Counted from the first letter of the stretch, positions 22,643 through 32,261 are shown. The stretch: 64,000 nucleotides of DNA from Mesostigma viride (GCA_009746045.1 RPFO01000175.1:4261794-4325793), one strand, 5' to 3'. Notes: generated by a model from the letters alone, not told the origin. Numbers and translations are program-made.

Positions 22643-23346
22643 AGTTAAGTAATGCAATACGCATTACTTTTGCATACTTGCAAGTATGCAAAAGTAATGC
22701 GTATTGCATTACTTAACTAAAATTGGGCCGCGTGGGGAAATCCGGCGTTCCGCACACACCGCTCGTTACCGAGGTGACTCGATTAATTACGACTCGGCTA
22801 TTCCCAGCCTCCCGCCGTAATCCCTATTTCGACTTGGCCTACCCGGCCTCCGCCAAACATAGAAATCCACAAATATTTCGACTCGGCCTCCCAGGCCTAC
22901 CCGCCGCAAATATTTCCGTGCCTCCGAGAGGATTCGAACCCGGTACCCCAGGAGCGAACGCCAATCTTAGTTAAGTAATTAAGATGCATACTTGCAAGTA
23001 TGCATCTTAGTTACTTAACTAAGATTGGCGTTCGCTCCTGGGGTACCGGGTTCGAATCCTCTCGGAGGCACGGAAATATTTGCGGCGGGTAGGCCTGGGA
23101 GGCCGAGTCGAAATATTTGTGGATTTCTATGTTTGGCGGAGGCCGGGTAGGCCAAGTCGAAATAGGGATTACGGCGGGAGGCTGGGAATAGCCGAGTCGT
23201 AATTAATCGAGTCACCTCGGTAACGAGCGGTGTGTGCGGAACGCCGGATTTCCCCACGCGGCCCAATTTTAGTTAAGTAATGCAATACGCATTACTTTTG
23301 CATACTTGCAAGTATGCAAAAGTAATGCGTATTGCATTACTTAACT
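22643..23346. mobile_element. 704-bp foldback element made of nested palindromes
   Basis: The whole segment is a palindrome centred between 22994 and 22995, with one mismatch that I could find (near the centre). Each end is itself a perfect 76-bp palindrome (22643–22718 and 23271–23346), and the centre (about 22965–23024) is a third. All three share the core GCATACTTGCAAGTATGC and TTAGTTAAGTAA-type flanks. The arms (about 22719–22970 and mirror) contain three degenerate repeats with a GAGTCG(A/T)AAT motif. Ends are AGTTAAG...CTTAACT, and a 5-bp target duplication is present. It carries no protein gene; the two mirror 83-codon frames are a by-product of symmetry. It is probably a non-autonomous transposon moved in trans. 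Confidence 0.9.
22718..22970 (-). repeat. Left arm of foldback, with a tRNA-3'-end-like box
   Basis: At about 22919–22940 (and its mirror at 23048–23070) the sequence reads, on the appropriate strand, GGTTCGAATCC followed by TCTCGGAGGCA. That has the form of a T-loop followed by a tRNA acceptor 3' half. The matching T-stem and the 5' half are missing, so this is not a functional tRNA gene. It may be a tRNA-derived remnant or coincidence. Confidence 0.4.
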
Positions 23347-25230
23347 GTCCCGTTCAGCGAGACGTACTGCACAGAGAAGATCAAGCCTTTCGACGTCGAC
23401 GGTCTGGTCGAGGTTATCAGAGGCCGCGACAAGGGTCACAAAGTCACCCACTTTGTCCAGTCGAACTGTGGGACTGGAAAATCAGAACGTGTCCGAGAGA
23501 TGGTGAACGAGCTCGTCCGCAGGATCCCCGATGTTCGCATACTGTGCATCGTCGCCAACATCAGTCTCTCGAAGGAAGAGGACCGGAATTATAAGGCACT
23601 CGGCGAGGTGGGAAAATGTATCGTCTGGGAGGATTCCGCGTTCCGGATCCTCTCACAAGACCCGCGGTTCCGTCACTATCTTGACAATCGCGGAGGGTAT
23701 ATCAAGGACGACCGCGTGCTCATCGTTCTGAACTCCATCCTTCGTCTCGCCAGCTCAAGTTTTGACGTCGTGATCATGGACGAGATTTACAACACGTTGA
23801 CAGCGCTATCGGGTCTCCATCTCAAGAACAAGCGAGAGGTCATTGTGCGTCTTATCGAGATCTTGGAGCGCGCCAAGGTGCTTATAGCGCTTGACGCGAC
23901 CATTACAGCGAAGGTCTACAATTACATCGCGCACTACCGACCAGTTGACGGGATCAGGGCATCTATGAACACGTTTAAGCGCCCTACTAATCGCGTGTTG
24001 AAGTGGGTCGACATCGATTCTAAGAAGTGTTGGAAAGCAGTCTTTGTTTCGGAGATTGTTGCTGAGTGCAAGAGGCGGTTGCATGCCGGGGAGAAGCTGT
24101 TCTGTCCAATGTCCGCGGCGTGGGCTGTTCCGGCCGTATGCGATGGCTTGAAGGACATTTTGTCCACAAAGAAGTGGAAATCGTACACCAAGGACACGCC
24201 AAAAAAGGATCTAGAAAGCGGCGCTAATTCGGCATGGGCTGATCTCGACTTTCTCATCATTTCGCCAACCATCACCGTCGGAGTCTCGTATACTATGCAC
24301 ACTTTCGACAGCATGGTGGCTGGTTTTATCAACGCCCCAGGATACGCCGAATACACGACCATGCTGCAACAGATGTTCCGTGTCCGTCACCTGTGCAAGG
24401 GGGAGATGACAATCATCTATCGAGACTCTACTACCCCTCTGTCGAGGCTGGAGACCAACTTTGACCAGAGAAAAAAGACGACGGTCGACACAGAGGCCAA
24501 GTTTCTGAACCTGATGGCGAAGGACAACGCCGATGTGATTGCTTCGTGGGGTGAAGATGGTAAGAGGAAATTCGACCCAAGCTCGCCACTCCTCAACCTC
24601 TTCTGTCGCAACCTGCAGGACGTGGCAGTTTCTCGCAGCCACTTCAAGCCGAATCTGATCAGGATGCTAGCAGAGGATTATGACGTAAAGATGGAAAGGG
24701 CGGACGAGAAGGTGGATCACACCGACGCCACACCACTACCAAAGCGAGAGGACGCGGACGAGGGGCGTGCCGTTTATATCATGGAGCACGAAGAATACGT
24801 CGCACTGAAGGATCGATGTGACGCAGGCGAGATTCTTACAGCGTTCGAGAAGAGGCTGAAGAACGTCTACGAGCTCGCGGAATTCAGTTACCAGATCCCG
24901 CGAGAACGTAGAGATGAGGAACTTGCCGGGCTCCTCGAGAAGGATAAATGCCGGACGGTTTACCGAGCTGTCCGGCAGCACTCGCGAGCGACAGAACTGG
25001 GCAAGGATGGGTACCTTGCGAACGTCCTTGAGGCAATGAGGAAGACTCATTCGCTCTTTGACCTCAGTGAATACAAAACAGGCCGTGACGCGAAGACTCT
25101 CGCGGTTGCTCTACATCTATTAAAGGGCAGTGGGATTCGGGGTTCTTTGAACGGAGTTTCTTCTATACGTGAATGCGGGAACAAGAGGCCGCTGGATGAG
25201 CGGCTTATAGGTCGTAGTGTTTACTTGTAG
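23347..25230 (+). pseudogene. SF2 helicase part of the primase–helicase gene (UL9/origin-binding-protein type)
   Basis: The frame continues from the primase across the insertion point (codon completed at 23352). Walker A is SNCGTGKSE (about 23458–23485), the DE box is VVIMDEIYN (23770–23796), then IALDAT (motif III-like), LIISPTITVGVSY, and QMFRVRHL (motif VI) near 24370–24395. This set matches the herpes UL9/NCLDV origin-binding helicases of superfamily 2. About 250 further residues follow without a recognised domain. The last ~31 codons fall in a 419-bp repeat that recurs at 27004, so the native C-terminus may have been altered. The joined primase–helicase would be about 1042 residues. Confidence 0.75.
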
Positions 25231-25555
25231 CTGTTTGGCTAGAGCTTTTGTGATTAGTAGATGCAATATAGTGCATGGTTGAAAAATGAATTAAATAAAA
25301 TGTGCGTTCCGCGCTTGGGTTGATTATACCCGGGCGGAACGGGGCGTGAGGTGCAGTGCCCCTGAAAAGAACAACCTACGCATTATTTAATACTAGCCGT
25401 GCAGATTCGGGATATTCTACCCCCGGTCTGTACGGTTAGCGTCTTACTAGCATCCACTGAACATAAGGGTTTAATGACGTCAGTTAGCTAGGGATAAGGG
25501 AGGTTTTGCGACTAAAAGCCGCTCTGGCTGGTTTTGTCGGCCTCTTTCTTTGCTC
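25137..25555 (+). repeat. Repeat A, copy 1 (419 bp)
   Basis: Essentially identical to 27004–27422. It begins TCGGGGTTCTTTGAACGG and ends TCTTTCTTTGCTC. It covers the helicase 3' end and its downstream region, including a GTTCCGC...GCGGAAC hairpin at about 25306–25340. Confidence 0.9.
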
Positions 25556-26875
25556 GTTGTCGTTGCGGCGGCAGCCGCAGCTATGGGTGCTGCGGAGCAA
25601 AATCCCAAAAGCACTGGTTGCACTGCATGGCCACTTGGCCAGTGGTGAGACTTCCAGTTGTTAACCGGCCAGGCGTAGTTCCTTGCCCGCACTAAAAGAA
25701 AAGAAAATGATTACCTCCGGTCCGCACCTTTTCCCCAGCTTGGGGTCTTTGGTGGGCCGGATGCTGTGACAGGTGCTCAACTGTCGCTTGGTCGGCCCAG
25801 TGCGCGAGCTGGTGCTCCGTACCTGGGGATGCTTGCACCCCGGGTTGGAGCCGGATGGCTGGCACTGGCGACCCGTGTCTCGGTCCGCGGCCTGCGGCTT
25901 TTTCTTCGGAAATTGCTGCTGGCCAGCAAACTTTGCAATTGCCTTCCGCCGAGGGGGGGGTGGTTGGGGCTGGGGACGGCGAGGGGAAAAGCGCCTAAGC
26001 TAGAAATTTTTTCCCCACGCATAGAAACCTCGGGGGGGAATGCGGTCTTGGCTGAACGGACTCTCGTTCAGCCAGGTGCCTGGGGCTGTGGCCTCGGGCA
26101 TCCGGGCTGGCGGGGCCTGGGCTAGGTCCACGTTTTTTCTCGAAGCACCCCGGGTCTATCACTACAATACGGTTCGTAGGAGACGCGAAATGAGTGAGAA
26201 TGTTACCCGAGCGGTAACGAGGATTCGCACCGTTGATTTTAACATATGTTTCTTTTTTTGCGCCATTTGGCGAGCATCGACTGGAGCCTGAACCTAGCGG
26301 GGGGAATCGTGCGGGGGAATCTTGCGGGGGAATCTTGCGGGGGAAAATTCCGAACGTGAATTTAGCGAAGTCCTACTACATTTTGCTTGGTACACGGTAC
26401 TACAGTTTCGTCACTGAAATATTTCTGTAGTTGCGTTGGTGTTTCGTACGTTCCGCTGAAATTTTCGTGTTCAGTGCCCAGATCACAATTTGATCCGGTA
26501 GCAAAATGATTGGCTGTAAGGTACGAACCAAAAACGAAATTTTAGTATCTAAGTTCCGCAGCGCTTGCTGAATTTGCCCCGGAAGCCCGGGGGCACTTTC
26601 CCCGCTGAAACAGGTGTCCGCGGGAGCGTATTGTAGTGTATGGGGAGACGGCCATAGCGGTACCGACTCGGGGCCCCGAGAGGGGTCATGATAGGCTGGC
26701 CGTGCGCAATCGCAGTGCAAATGCGCTGGGCCTTTTTGGGCCTGGCCATGCATCCACAGCCGCCGGGCACACGCCTCCCGATGTGGGGGGGCTCCCGTTT
26801 TGCGGCAGGGCGGTCACTTGTGACAACGAGCAAGGTGGAGTGCGGCTTCAAGGGAAAGCCAGGGCGGGGGTGATT
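25556..26875. other. 1.3-kb interval between repeats A and B
   Basis: No convincing gene. G-rich runs occur (for example at 25954–25963 and 26300–26345, with a repeated GGGGGAATC motif). A 119-codon frame at 25766–26125 looks like chance. Composition differs from the flanking viral-type genes, consistent with inserted DNA. Confidence 0.4.
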
Positions 26876-26918
26876 GGGCAACGTACTTCATGAAGGGCCT
26901 TGAACGGCGTGCCTCCGG
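26876..26918 (+). repeat. Repeat B, copy 1 (43 bp)
   Basis: The GGGCAACGTACTTC...GTGCCTCCGG block recurs at 27456–27498. Confidence 0.85.
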
Positions 26919-27003
26919 GCATGTCAATTAGTGTCACATGTATGCTTCCACTTATTGTTTTAATGAAGATGCTGGTTTTTGTGGGAGCTACGTGGGACAT
27001 GAA

Positions 27004-27422
27004 TCGGGGTTCTTTGAACGGAGTTTCTTCTATACGTGAATGCGGGAACAAGAGGCCGCTGGATGAGCGGCTTATAGGTCGTAGTGTTTACTTGTAGCTG
27101 TTTGGCTAGAGCTTTTGTGATTAGTAGATGCAATATAGTGCATGGTTGAAAAATGAATTAAATAAAATGTGCGTTCCGCGCTTGGGTTGATTATACCCGG
27201 GCGGAACGGGGCGTGAGGTGCAGTGCCCCTGAAAAGAACAACCTACGCATTATTTAATACTAGCCGTGCAGATTCGGGATATTCTACCCCCGGTCTGTAC
27301 GGTTAGCGTCTTACTAGCATCCACTGAACATAAGGGTTTAATGACGTCAGTTAGCTAGGGATAAGGGAGGTTTTGCGACTAAAAGCCGCTCTGGCTGGTT
27401 TTGTCGGCCTCTTTCTTTGCTC
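27004..27422 (+). repeat. Repeat A, copy 2 (419 bp)
   Basis: Direct copy of 25137–25555, including the last codons and stop of the helicase, here without the rest of the gene. Confidence 0.9.
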
Positions 27423-27455
27423 CCCACCCACCCACCCTTGTCTTGGTTGCCTCTA

Positions 27456-27498
27456 GGGCAACGTACTTCATGAAGGGCCTTGAACGGCGTGCCTCCGG
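27456..27498 (+). repeat. Repeat B, copy 2 (43 bp)
   Basis: Direct copy of 26876–26918. It runs into the frame of the unknown ORF at 27531, so the A–B block lies at that ORF's 5' end. Confidence 0.85.
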
Positions 27499-27530
27499 AG
27501 TTCGTCCTAGATCGCGAGAGTGCCAGGACC

Positions 27531-27899
27531 ATGACGATCCCTCGCGACAAGGCGATCGAGATTGGGAATAGGATCGATCGCGAGATCATGGGGAGTCAAA
27601 CATTCATGCGCGCGGTGTTTGGGTATCAGAGGAGGGCAAAGGGGGCTGGCGGGACGCTGAGTTTTGCTCAGTGTTCGAGCCTTATTAACACCCTACTCGC
27701 TAGCACACTCAACATTTCAGCAGGCGGCACGCGGATGTACCATATGAAGGAGCAGGACCTAGAAATATCAAAGGCTGGTGTCTTCGACTTCTGCGAGAGA
27801 TACCAGCCTGGCTGGTGGGGAAACGAGGCCGAACTAGCATCACTCCGCCACCAGGACGAGACGCATGGAAGCATGGACGAGGGCTATCATTTCAGATAG
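27531..27899 (+). CDS. Unknown ORF in the recombinase/primase-helicase element
   Basis: A 122-codon frame from the first internal ATG (27531); the frame is open about 55 bases further upstream into repeat B, so it may be the 3' remnant of a longer gene. The product begins with a charged helical segment (RDKAIEIGNRIDREIM), then FMRAVFGYQRRAKGAG, a possible helix with LSFAQCSSLINTLLAS, and a Trp/aromatic-rich end (RYQPGWWGNEAEL). I do not recognise a family. Codon usage and orientation fit the neighbouring primase-helicase gene, which is why I place it in the same element. Confidence 0.45.
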   Translation: MTIPRDKAIEIGNRIDREIMGSQTFMRAVFGYQRRAKGAGGTLSFAQCSSLINTLLASTLNISAGGTRMYHMKEQDLEISKAGVFDFCERYQPGWWGNEAELASLRHQDETHGSMDEGYHFR

Positions 27900-28076
27900 A
27901 TAGACCCATCACGCCGCGTCTCGTGGTATAGTATTAGATATTTTGTGTTGCTGTGACACCAAAGCCATCCCCGCTCCTCTCCTGCGACGGCGCAGGGATT
28001 TTGCAGGAACTCGCAGGAGATCAGGCGTGTGTTTGTTGTGTGGCGTGGTTGGGGTGGTGGTTGATGGTTCTGTCAG

Positions 28077-28141
28077 AATAGGCAAAATTGCTCAGATAAG
28101 TATAGAACTACCTTTAAAATCTCTGAGCAATTTTGCCTATT
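28077..28141. other. Hairpin 1 of a duplicated, structure-conserved pair
   Basis: Perfect 20-bp stem (28077–28096 with 28122–28141, core GGCAAAATTGCTCAGA) around a 25-base loop. It lies in a unit with GTGTGGCGTGG and GGTTGATGGTT upstream that recurs at hairpin 2. Confidence 0.75.
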
Positions 28142-28235
28142 CACACACACACACCTCGCATGTCCACGAAGGCCCCGCGCGTTCTGCGGTTGGTATGTGG
28201 CGTGGTTTGGTTGGCGGTTGATGGTTTTGAGGAAA

Positions 28236-28297
28236 GGGGGAAAATTGACCAGAGAAAGATTAGCACTTCTATCAAATTATCTGGCCAATTTTCCCCC
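28236..28297. other. Hairpin 2 of a duplicated, structure-conserved pair
   Basis: An 18-bp stem with one mismatch (28236–28253 with 28280–28297, core GGGGGAAAATTGACCAGA). The flanking unit matches that of hairpin 1, but the stem bases differ on both sides in a compensating way. Confidence 0.7.
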
Positions 28298-28558
28298 ACA
28301 CAAGAACCCTCCCCCGCACGTTGAAGAGACCTTGTGTTTTTTGCTGCCAGCCAAGCGCCGCGCCGGTACCTGGGAATTTTGTTACAAGCCAAGTTTACCA
28401 CCGCCCTTATACCGCCATCAGACACCGACAAACGCGTGACACTCACGCAGAACTGGTCGATGCAAGCAGACGTAACGTGACCTTGCATAAAATTTTGATA
28501 TGATGGCCTGAATGCATTATGAACCAACCTGCAGTCTGGTGAATGCTAACAGATAGCC

Positions 28559-29125
28559 ATGGCGTCACGAAATGCTGGGCCGTGTGAGAAAGCGCTTGCG
28601 TTCATAGGGAAAACACTTGACAAAATTTGTGACAAGCAAACGGCAATTGAAAACAAGCTTTCTCGCCTGTCTGAACAAATAGAAGGCATTGTCGCACCAT
28701 CTGGCGAGGCCGGTGATTACTCTCCGACCTGTGAGGTGCTAAAAGTCCACGATGCTGCTTACGATGCCGTTGACAGGAAAACTCCAAAGGTCCTTGTCGA
28801 ATGGGTCTACGAAAAGGGGTCATCCAGGCCGAGGAAGCTCGAAGAACGGTGCGAATGGAAACGCCTTGACGAATGCGCCGATTGCGTAGACAAGGTCGAG
28901 GATTTCATGAAATCTTTCCAGAAGTCGAAGCACCAGCCCGGAATATCCGCTTTCTCCCTCATCAACGCGTGGTCAGATGCCAGGAGAGGGTTTGCAGCAT
29001 ACAAGAGCGGGTCAAACGACAAGAAACGGGAGCTCCACGAGAATGATAACGAGGACGATTTCGCCAACAAGAGGCAGAACCTCGCACTTGGGTCGCAGCA
29101 ATCAGGCTACACAGCTAACGTTTGA
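28559..29125 (+). CDS. Unknown 188-residue protein with N-terminal coiled coil
   Basis: The ATG at 28559 sits in a GCCATGG context. Residues about 10–50 form a likely coiled coil (KALAFIGKTLDKICDKQTAI...LSRLSEQIEGIV). The middle is charged with several Cys (CEWKRLDECADCVDKVEDF) and the C-terminus is Lys/Glu/Asp-rich (KKRELHENDNEDDFANKR), nuclear-localisation-like. No known family recognised. Same strand and similar base use as the primase-helicase gene; it may be the last gene of that mobile element. Confidence 0.55.
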   Translation: MASRNAGPCEKALAFIGKTLDKICDKQTAIENKLSRLSEQIEGIVAPSGEAGDYSPTCEVLKVHDAAYDAVDRKTPKVLVEWVYEKGSSRPRKLEERCEWKRLDECADCVDKVEDFMKSFQKSKHQPGISAFSLINAWSDARRGFAAYKSGSNDKKRELHENDNEDDFANKRQNLALGSQQSGYTANV

Positions 29126-29448
29126 GCACGCCCCTTTCATGGGTTGCCTGATCTGATACGAACTTGCTTGGTTGTATTACGACATTGTTAGCAACTTTGG
29201 TATCAATCAAACCCTGGCATAGCTTTCCAATGGCCGCGGCAACTCCAAGCCTGACAATGAAATGAGCCACGTTACCATCTGAGTCAATACTGGCAAGGGT
29301 CTGGAATCACAACTGACACATGCTTCAGTAAATAATTACGAAATCCAATATTTTATCACTCAATTTATCACTCAACCATCATCACTCAAGAATGGCTCCC
29401 CGGTACCCCACACGGCCCCATCACTCAATGAGGGGCTATATATATAAA
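29126..29448. other. Intergenic stretch before the LINE nest
   Basis: AT-richer sequence; TTTATCACTCAA repeats near 29350–29390. Nothing else recognised. Confidence 0.4.
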
Positions 29449-30965
29449 GCCCTTGATTGCGCGCCTTCATGATTCGCAGACCAAGGGTCTGCTTCTGTGG
29501 TTTTGCGCTCACCCTCGCGTCGTTCACTGGCTCCGGGGCGCTCTTCCGGCTCAGGTCCGGCTGGCCGCCGAGGGCCACGACGAACGCATCCAGTCGGCCT
29601 TGGCGCAGCTGGTCCCGGGCCCCGACCTCCCGCCACATGCTATTCGCATTGCCTCCCTGCCTGCACGGATGGGTGGCTGTGGTCTGACTCGTGCCGCCCG
29701 GCTGGCCCCAGCGGCATTTTTGGGCTCCGTCGCTCAGTCGTGGGCGGAAAGCTGCCGGCTCCTGCCCCTTTTGGCAACGGCAGCGCCTGACCTCCTGGAC
29801 CCCAGCAGCCCTTTGCCCTTCGTCACCGCCATCCAGGAGGCCTATGCTGAGATCCAGCAGGCCTGTTCTCCCGTCCGTGCCGCTCAGGCGGTACAGCGCC
29901 ACCTCCCTCGCGGCACTCCCTCGGTCGCCTCCGTTCAATCTCCCGCCGCATTCCCTGCTCGCGTCATCGATAAACACCAGAAAACCTACGCGGGTATTCT
30001 GCACACGGCTGATTGGATTGCTCTTTTCGCGGACCTCAACGCCCAGGGACGTGCGTGGCTGTTCTCGCTTTCCTTGCGGAGTGTGGGCTCGGCGTACCTT
30101 CGTGCTCTTCCCATGGCCCCCCATTCGCCTTGGCTCCCAGCCACTACTCGGTGGCGCTCCGGCACCAGCTATTTGCCCCGCAGCCTCTTGTTCCGGCCGG
30201 GCGGCCTTGTGGTAGCTGTGGGCAGCCGCTGGATCCCACGGGGACTCACTACCTTGCCTGCATGGGGGGCCAACAGAATCAGAATTGGTATTTGTATTTG
30301 CACACTGTCCTCCTGACGGTGGTGCTCGCCATGATTCGGTCGGTTTTCCCCCACGCGAACATCCGGTCCGAGGATGCGGATGGCGCTGCCTTCTATTCCC
30401 CAACCACCGGCCTGACATCGTGGTGCTGGACTTTGAGGGGGGTGGCCGGCATCTGCTTATTGACGTTTCGGTGGCGCGGCCCTTGGCTCTTAGCCACGTG
30501 GCTGGGGCCTCCCTCACGGCAGGTTACACGGCGGACCGGGCGGAGCGGGCCAAGCTCCTGGCCTACGGCGACGTCGGGCACCATCGTGTGGTGCCCTTTG
30601 TCCTGGAGGAGTTTGGGGCCATGGGGCCCCTGACCTCCGCCTTCTTCAAGGAGTGTTGCCGGCTCCGGGAGGACCGGCTGGACCTGGAGGGCCAGCGGGC
30701 CCCATGGTCGGCGCGGACCTGGACGTCATATTGGCGTCAGCGCTTGTCGGTGGCGCTGACTCGGGCCATGGCTGACATCATGCTCCGCCGTACGCGGGCT
30801 GATTTTGCGGTGCAGCAGGGCTATTAGGTTCCTCCCGTTAGGCGTTTCCATTGGTCTTATCGTAGTATAGAGATTTGACATGGCTCTGTATAGAGGTTTA
30901 TAGCTGGGCGTTTGCTTTGGTTTGAGTGATTTCACTCTGCTGTAATTAGTAATTATATTTTTAAT
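29449..30965 (+). mobile_element. 5'-truncated LINE copy (RT C-terminus and restriction-like endonuclease)
   Basis: Nearly identical to 38030–39551 of the larger copy, starting abruptly at GCCCTTGATTGCG, the usual 5' truncation of target-primed reverse transcription. Single-base losses (six instead of seven C at about 30116–30121, and one C near 30400) break the endonuclease frame. It ends with the family tail: CTCTGCTGTAA and an ATTATATTTTTAAT end. Confidence 0.92.
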
Positions 30966-31089
30966 ATATATTTATATTCATTGCATGAGAATGATAGATA
31001 AGTTACGAATTAAGGTGAGAGGGGCATGCAACATAAGAAAACCCGGAAAAGAAGAAGAACCCTGAAGAAATTAATAGGAATCTGACACG

Positions 31090-31315
31090 GACATTAATTA
31101 ATTTATTAATTAAACTCGTGCTCCCGTTGGGGACTCAGTCACGGAGCACCGATCGAAAAGTCCCTGTGTGTGCACAACAGGAGAAAGGGCAGAGACCCGG
31201 CCCCAGTCTCCTTCATCATGCCTAAGGCATGCCACAGCTGCATTCGGGCGCGCTAGCTAAACGGACACGCTAACGATCTGGCAATCTGTGGGTGCAATAA
31301 TAAGACCCATGTGAG
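31090..31315 (+). repeat. Short dispersed repeat X, copy 1
   Basis: Matches, inverted and at roughly 85–90% by eye, 41690–41900. It starts in a TTAATTAAT run, then a hairpin-like GTGCTCCCGTTGGGG...CGGAGCAC, then AAAGGGCAGAGACCC and GCGCGCTAGCTAAACGGACAC. No coding capacity. It may be a SINE-like element; class unknown. Confidence 0.7.
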
Positions 31316-31633
31316 CATGGCATAACAAGGAGCGTGGGCGAGTAAACTGATCATAGCCAGGGCGTAGCATGGCTGTACAAGGACTAAGCTAAGGCTACAT
31401 GGCTGGTTGTGTACCGTGCGTTAGCGGTGCACGTGACTATAGGTATGTTGGCCCGGCTATAGGCAAACGTTCTAAGCATGGCTGCCATAGCGGCAGTGAC
31501 TACCAGCTAGTTGATACATGCTATAGGGCTGTATATAGCTATAGTCTAGCCCGCGGGGGGCGCGCGTCCACATCTTGTGGACACGGACATGCATCCAAGG
31601 ATCACGCCAGCTGCACAACTTAGGTACAACTAA
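31316..31633. other. Unassigned sequence between repeat X and a LINE fragment
   Basis: Contains short CTATAGC/GCTATAGG motifs. No gene or known repeat recognised. Confidence 0.35.
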
Positions 31634-32250
31634 CTACATCACAAAACTACGACACGCAGCAACATCGCTGCCGGCCCACCACCATGCAGGCCTGCATGGG
31701 AGGGATCTAGACCGCATGGGTCGCGACAAAGTCGGCCCGGGTGCGGCGGAATAACACATCAGCCACGCGGGGCGATCGAGTGAGGGCGAGTGATCGACAG
31801 GCGCTGCCGCCAATACGAGGACTACGTCAGGCAGACCACGGGGCGGTCTGACCCTCGAGGTCGAGGTGGTCTTCACGGCGCTAGCTGGCAGCACTCGTGG
31901 AAAAACTCCGCTGTCTTGGGGCCCATGGCCCCGAACTCCTCAAGGACAAAGGGGATGACCCGGTGGGGCCCCACATTGCCGTAGTAGGAGGCAAACTTGT
32001 CGCGCTCAGCCACAGCGGCAGCAGCGCCGGCATCCACAGCCGCCCGGAGGATGTGGCGACCGGAGAGCGGCCGTGCCACGGAGACATCGATGAGCAGGTG
32101 GCAACCCTGCCCGTCGTATATAGTCAAGCACGGTAATGTCGGGGCGCGGTGGTTGGGTGAGTAGAGGGTGGCCCCATATCCGCATCCTCGCACTTGATGG
32201 TGTAGTGGGGAAAGACCAACCGAACCATGGCACACACCACCCGGAGGAGA
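31634..32250 (-). pseudogene. Diverged LINE restriction-like endonuclease fragment
   Basis: On the - strand from about 32236, frames read CHLLIDVSVARPLSGRHILRAAVDAG and HRVIPFVLEEFGAMGPKTAEFFHECC, clearly related to the endonuclease and C-terminus of the LINE family at 35–39.5 kb (LLIDVSVARP; VVPFVLEEFGAMGP) but diverged and frameshifted. The inverted LINE copy lies directly beside it at 32262. Confidence 0.85.
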
Positions 32251-32261
32251 GCAGATATATA

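Noticed and set aside
22723-23266. Two identical 83-codon ORFs in mirror orientation
   Set aside because: They arise from palindrome symmetry; the peptide has no features of a real protein.
22638-23351. Foldback as a spliced intron (introner-like)
   Set aside because: No GT–AG pair joins the two frames, and the 5-bp duplication with palindromic ends fits a transposon better.
25766-26125. 119-codon ORF
   Set aside because: Low-complexity, no start context, no similarity to neighbours; overlaps G-rich repeats.
25137-27422. Repeat A pair as LTRs of a retrotransposon
   Set aside because: No retroelement coding sequence between them, no target duplication and no TG...CA or AGTT...AACT ends.
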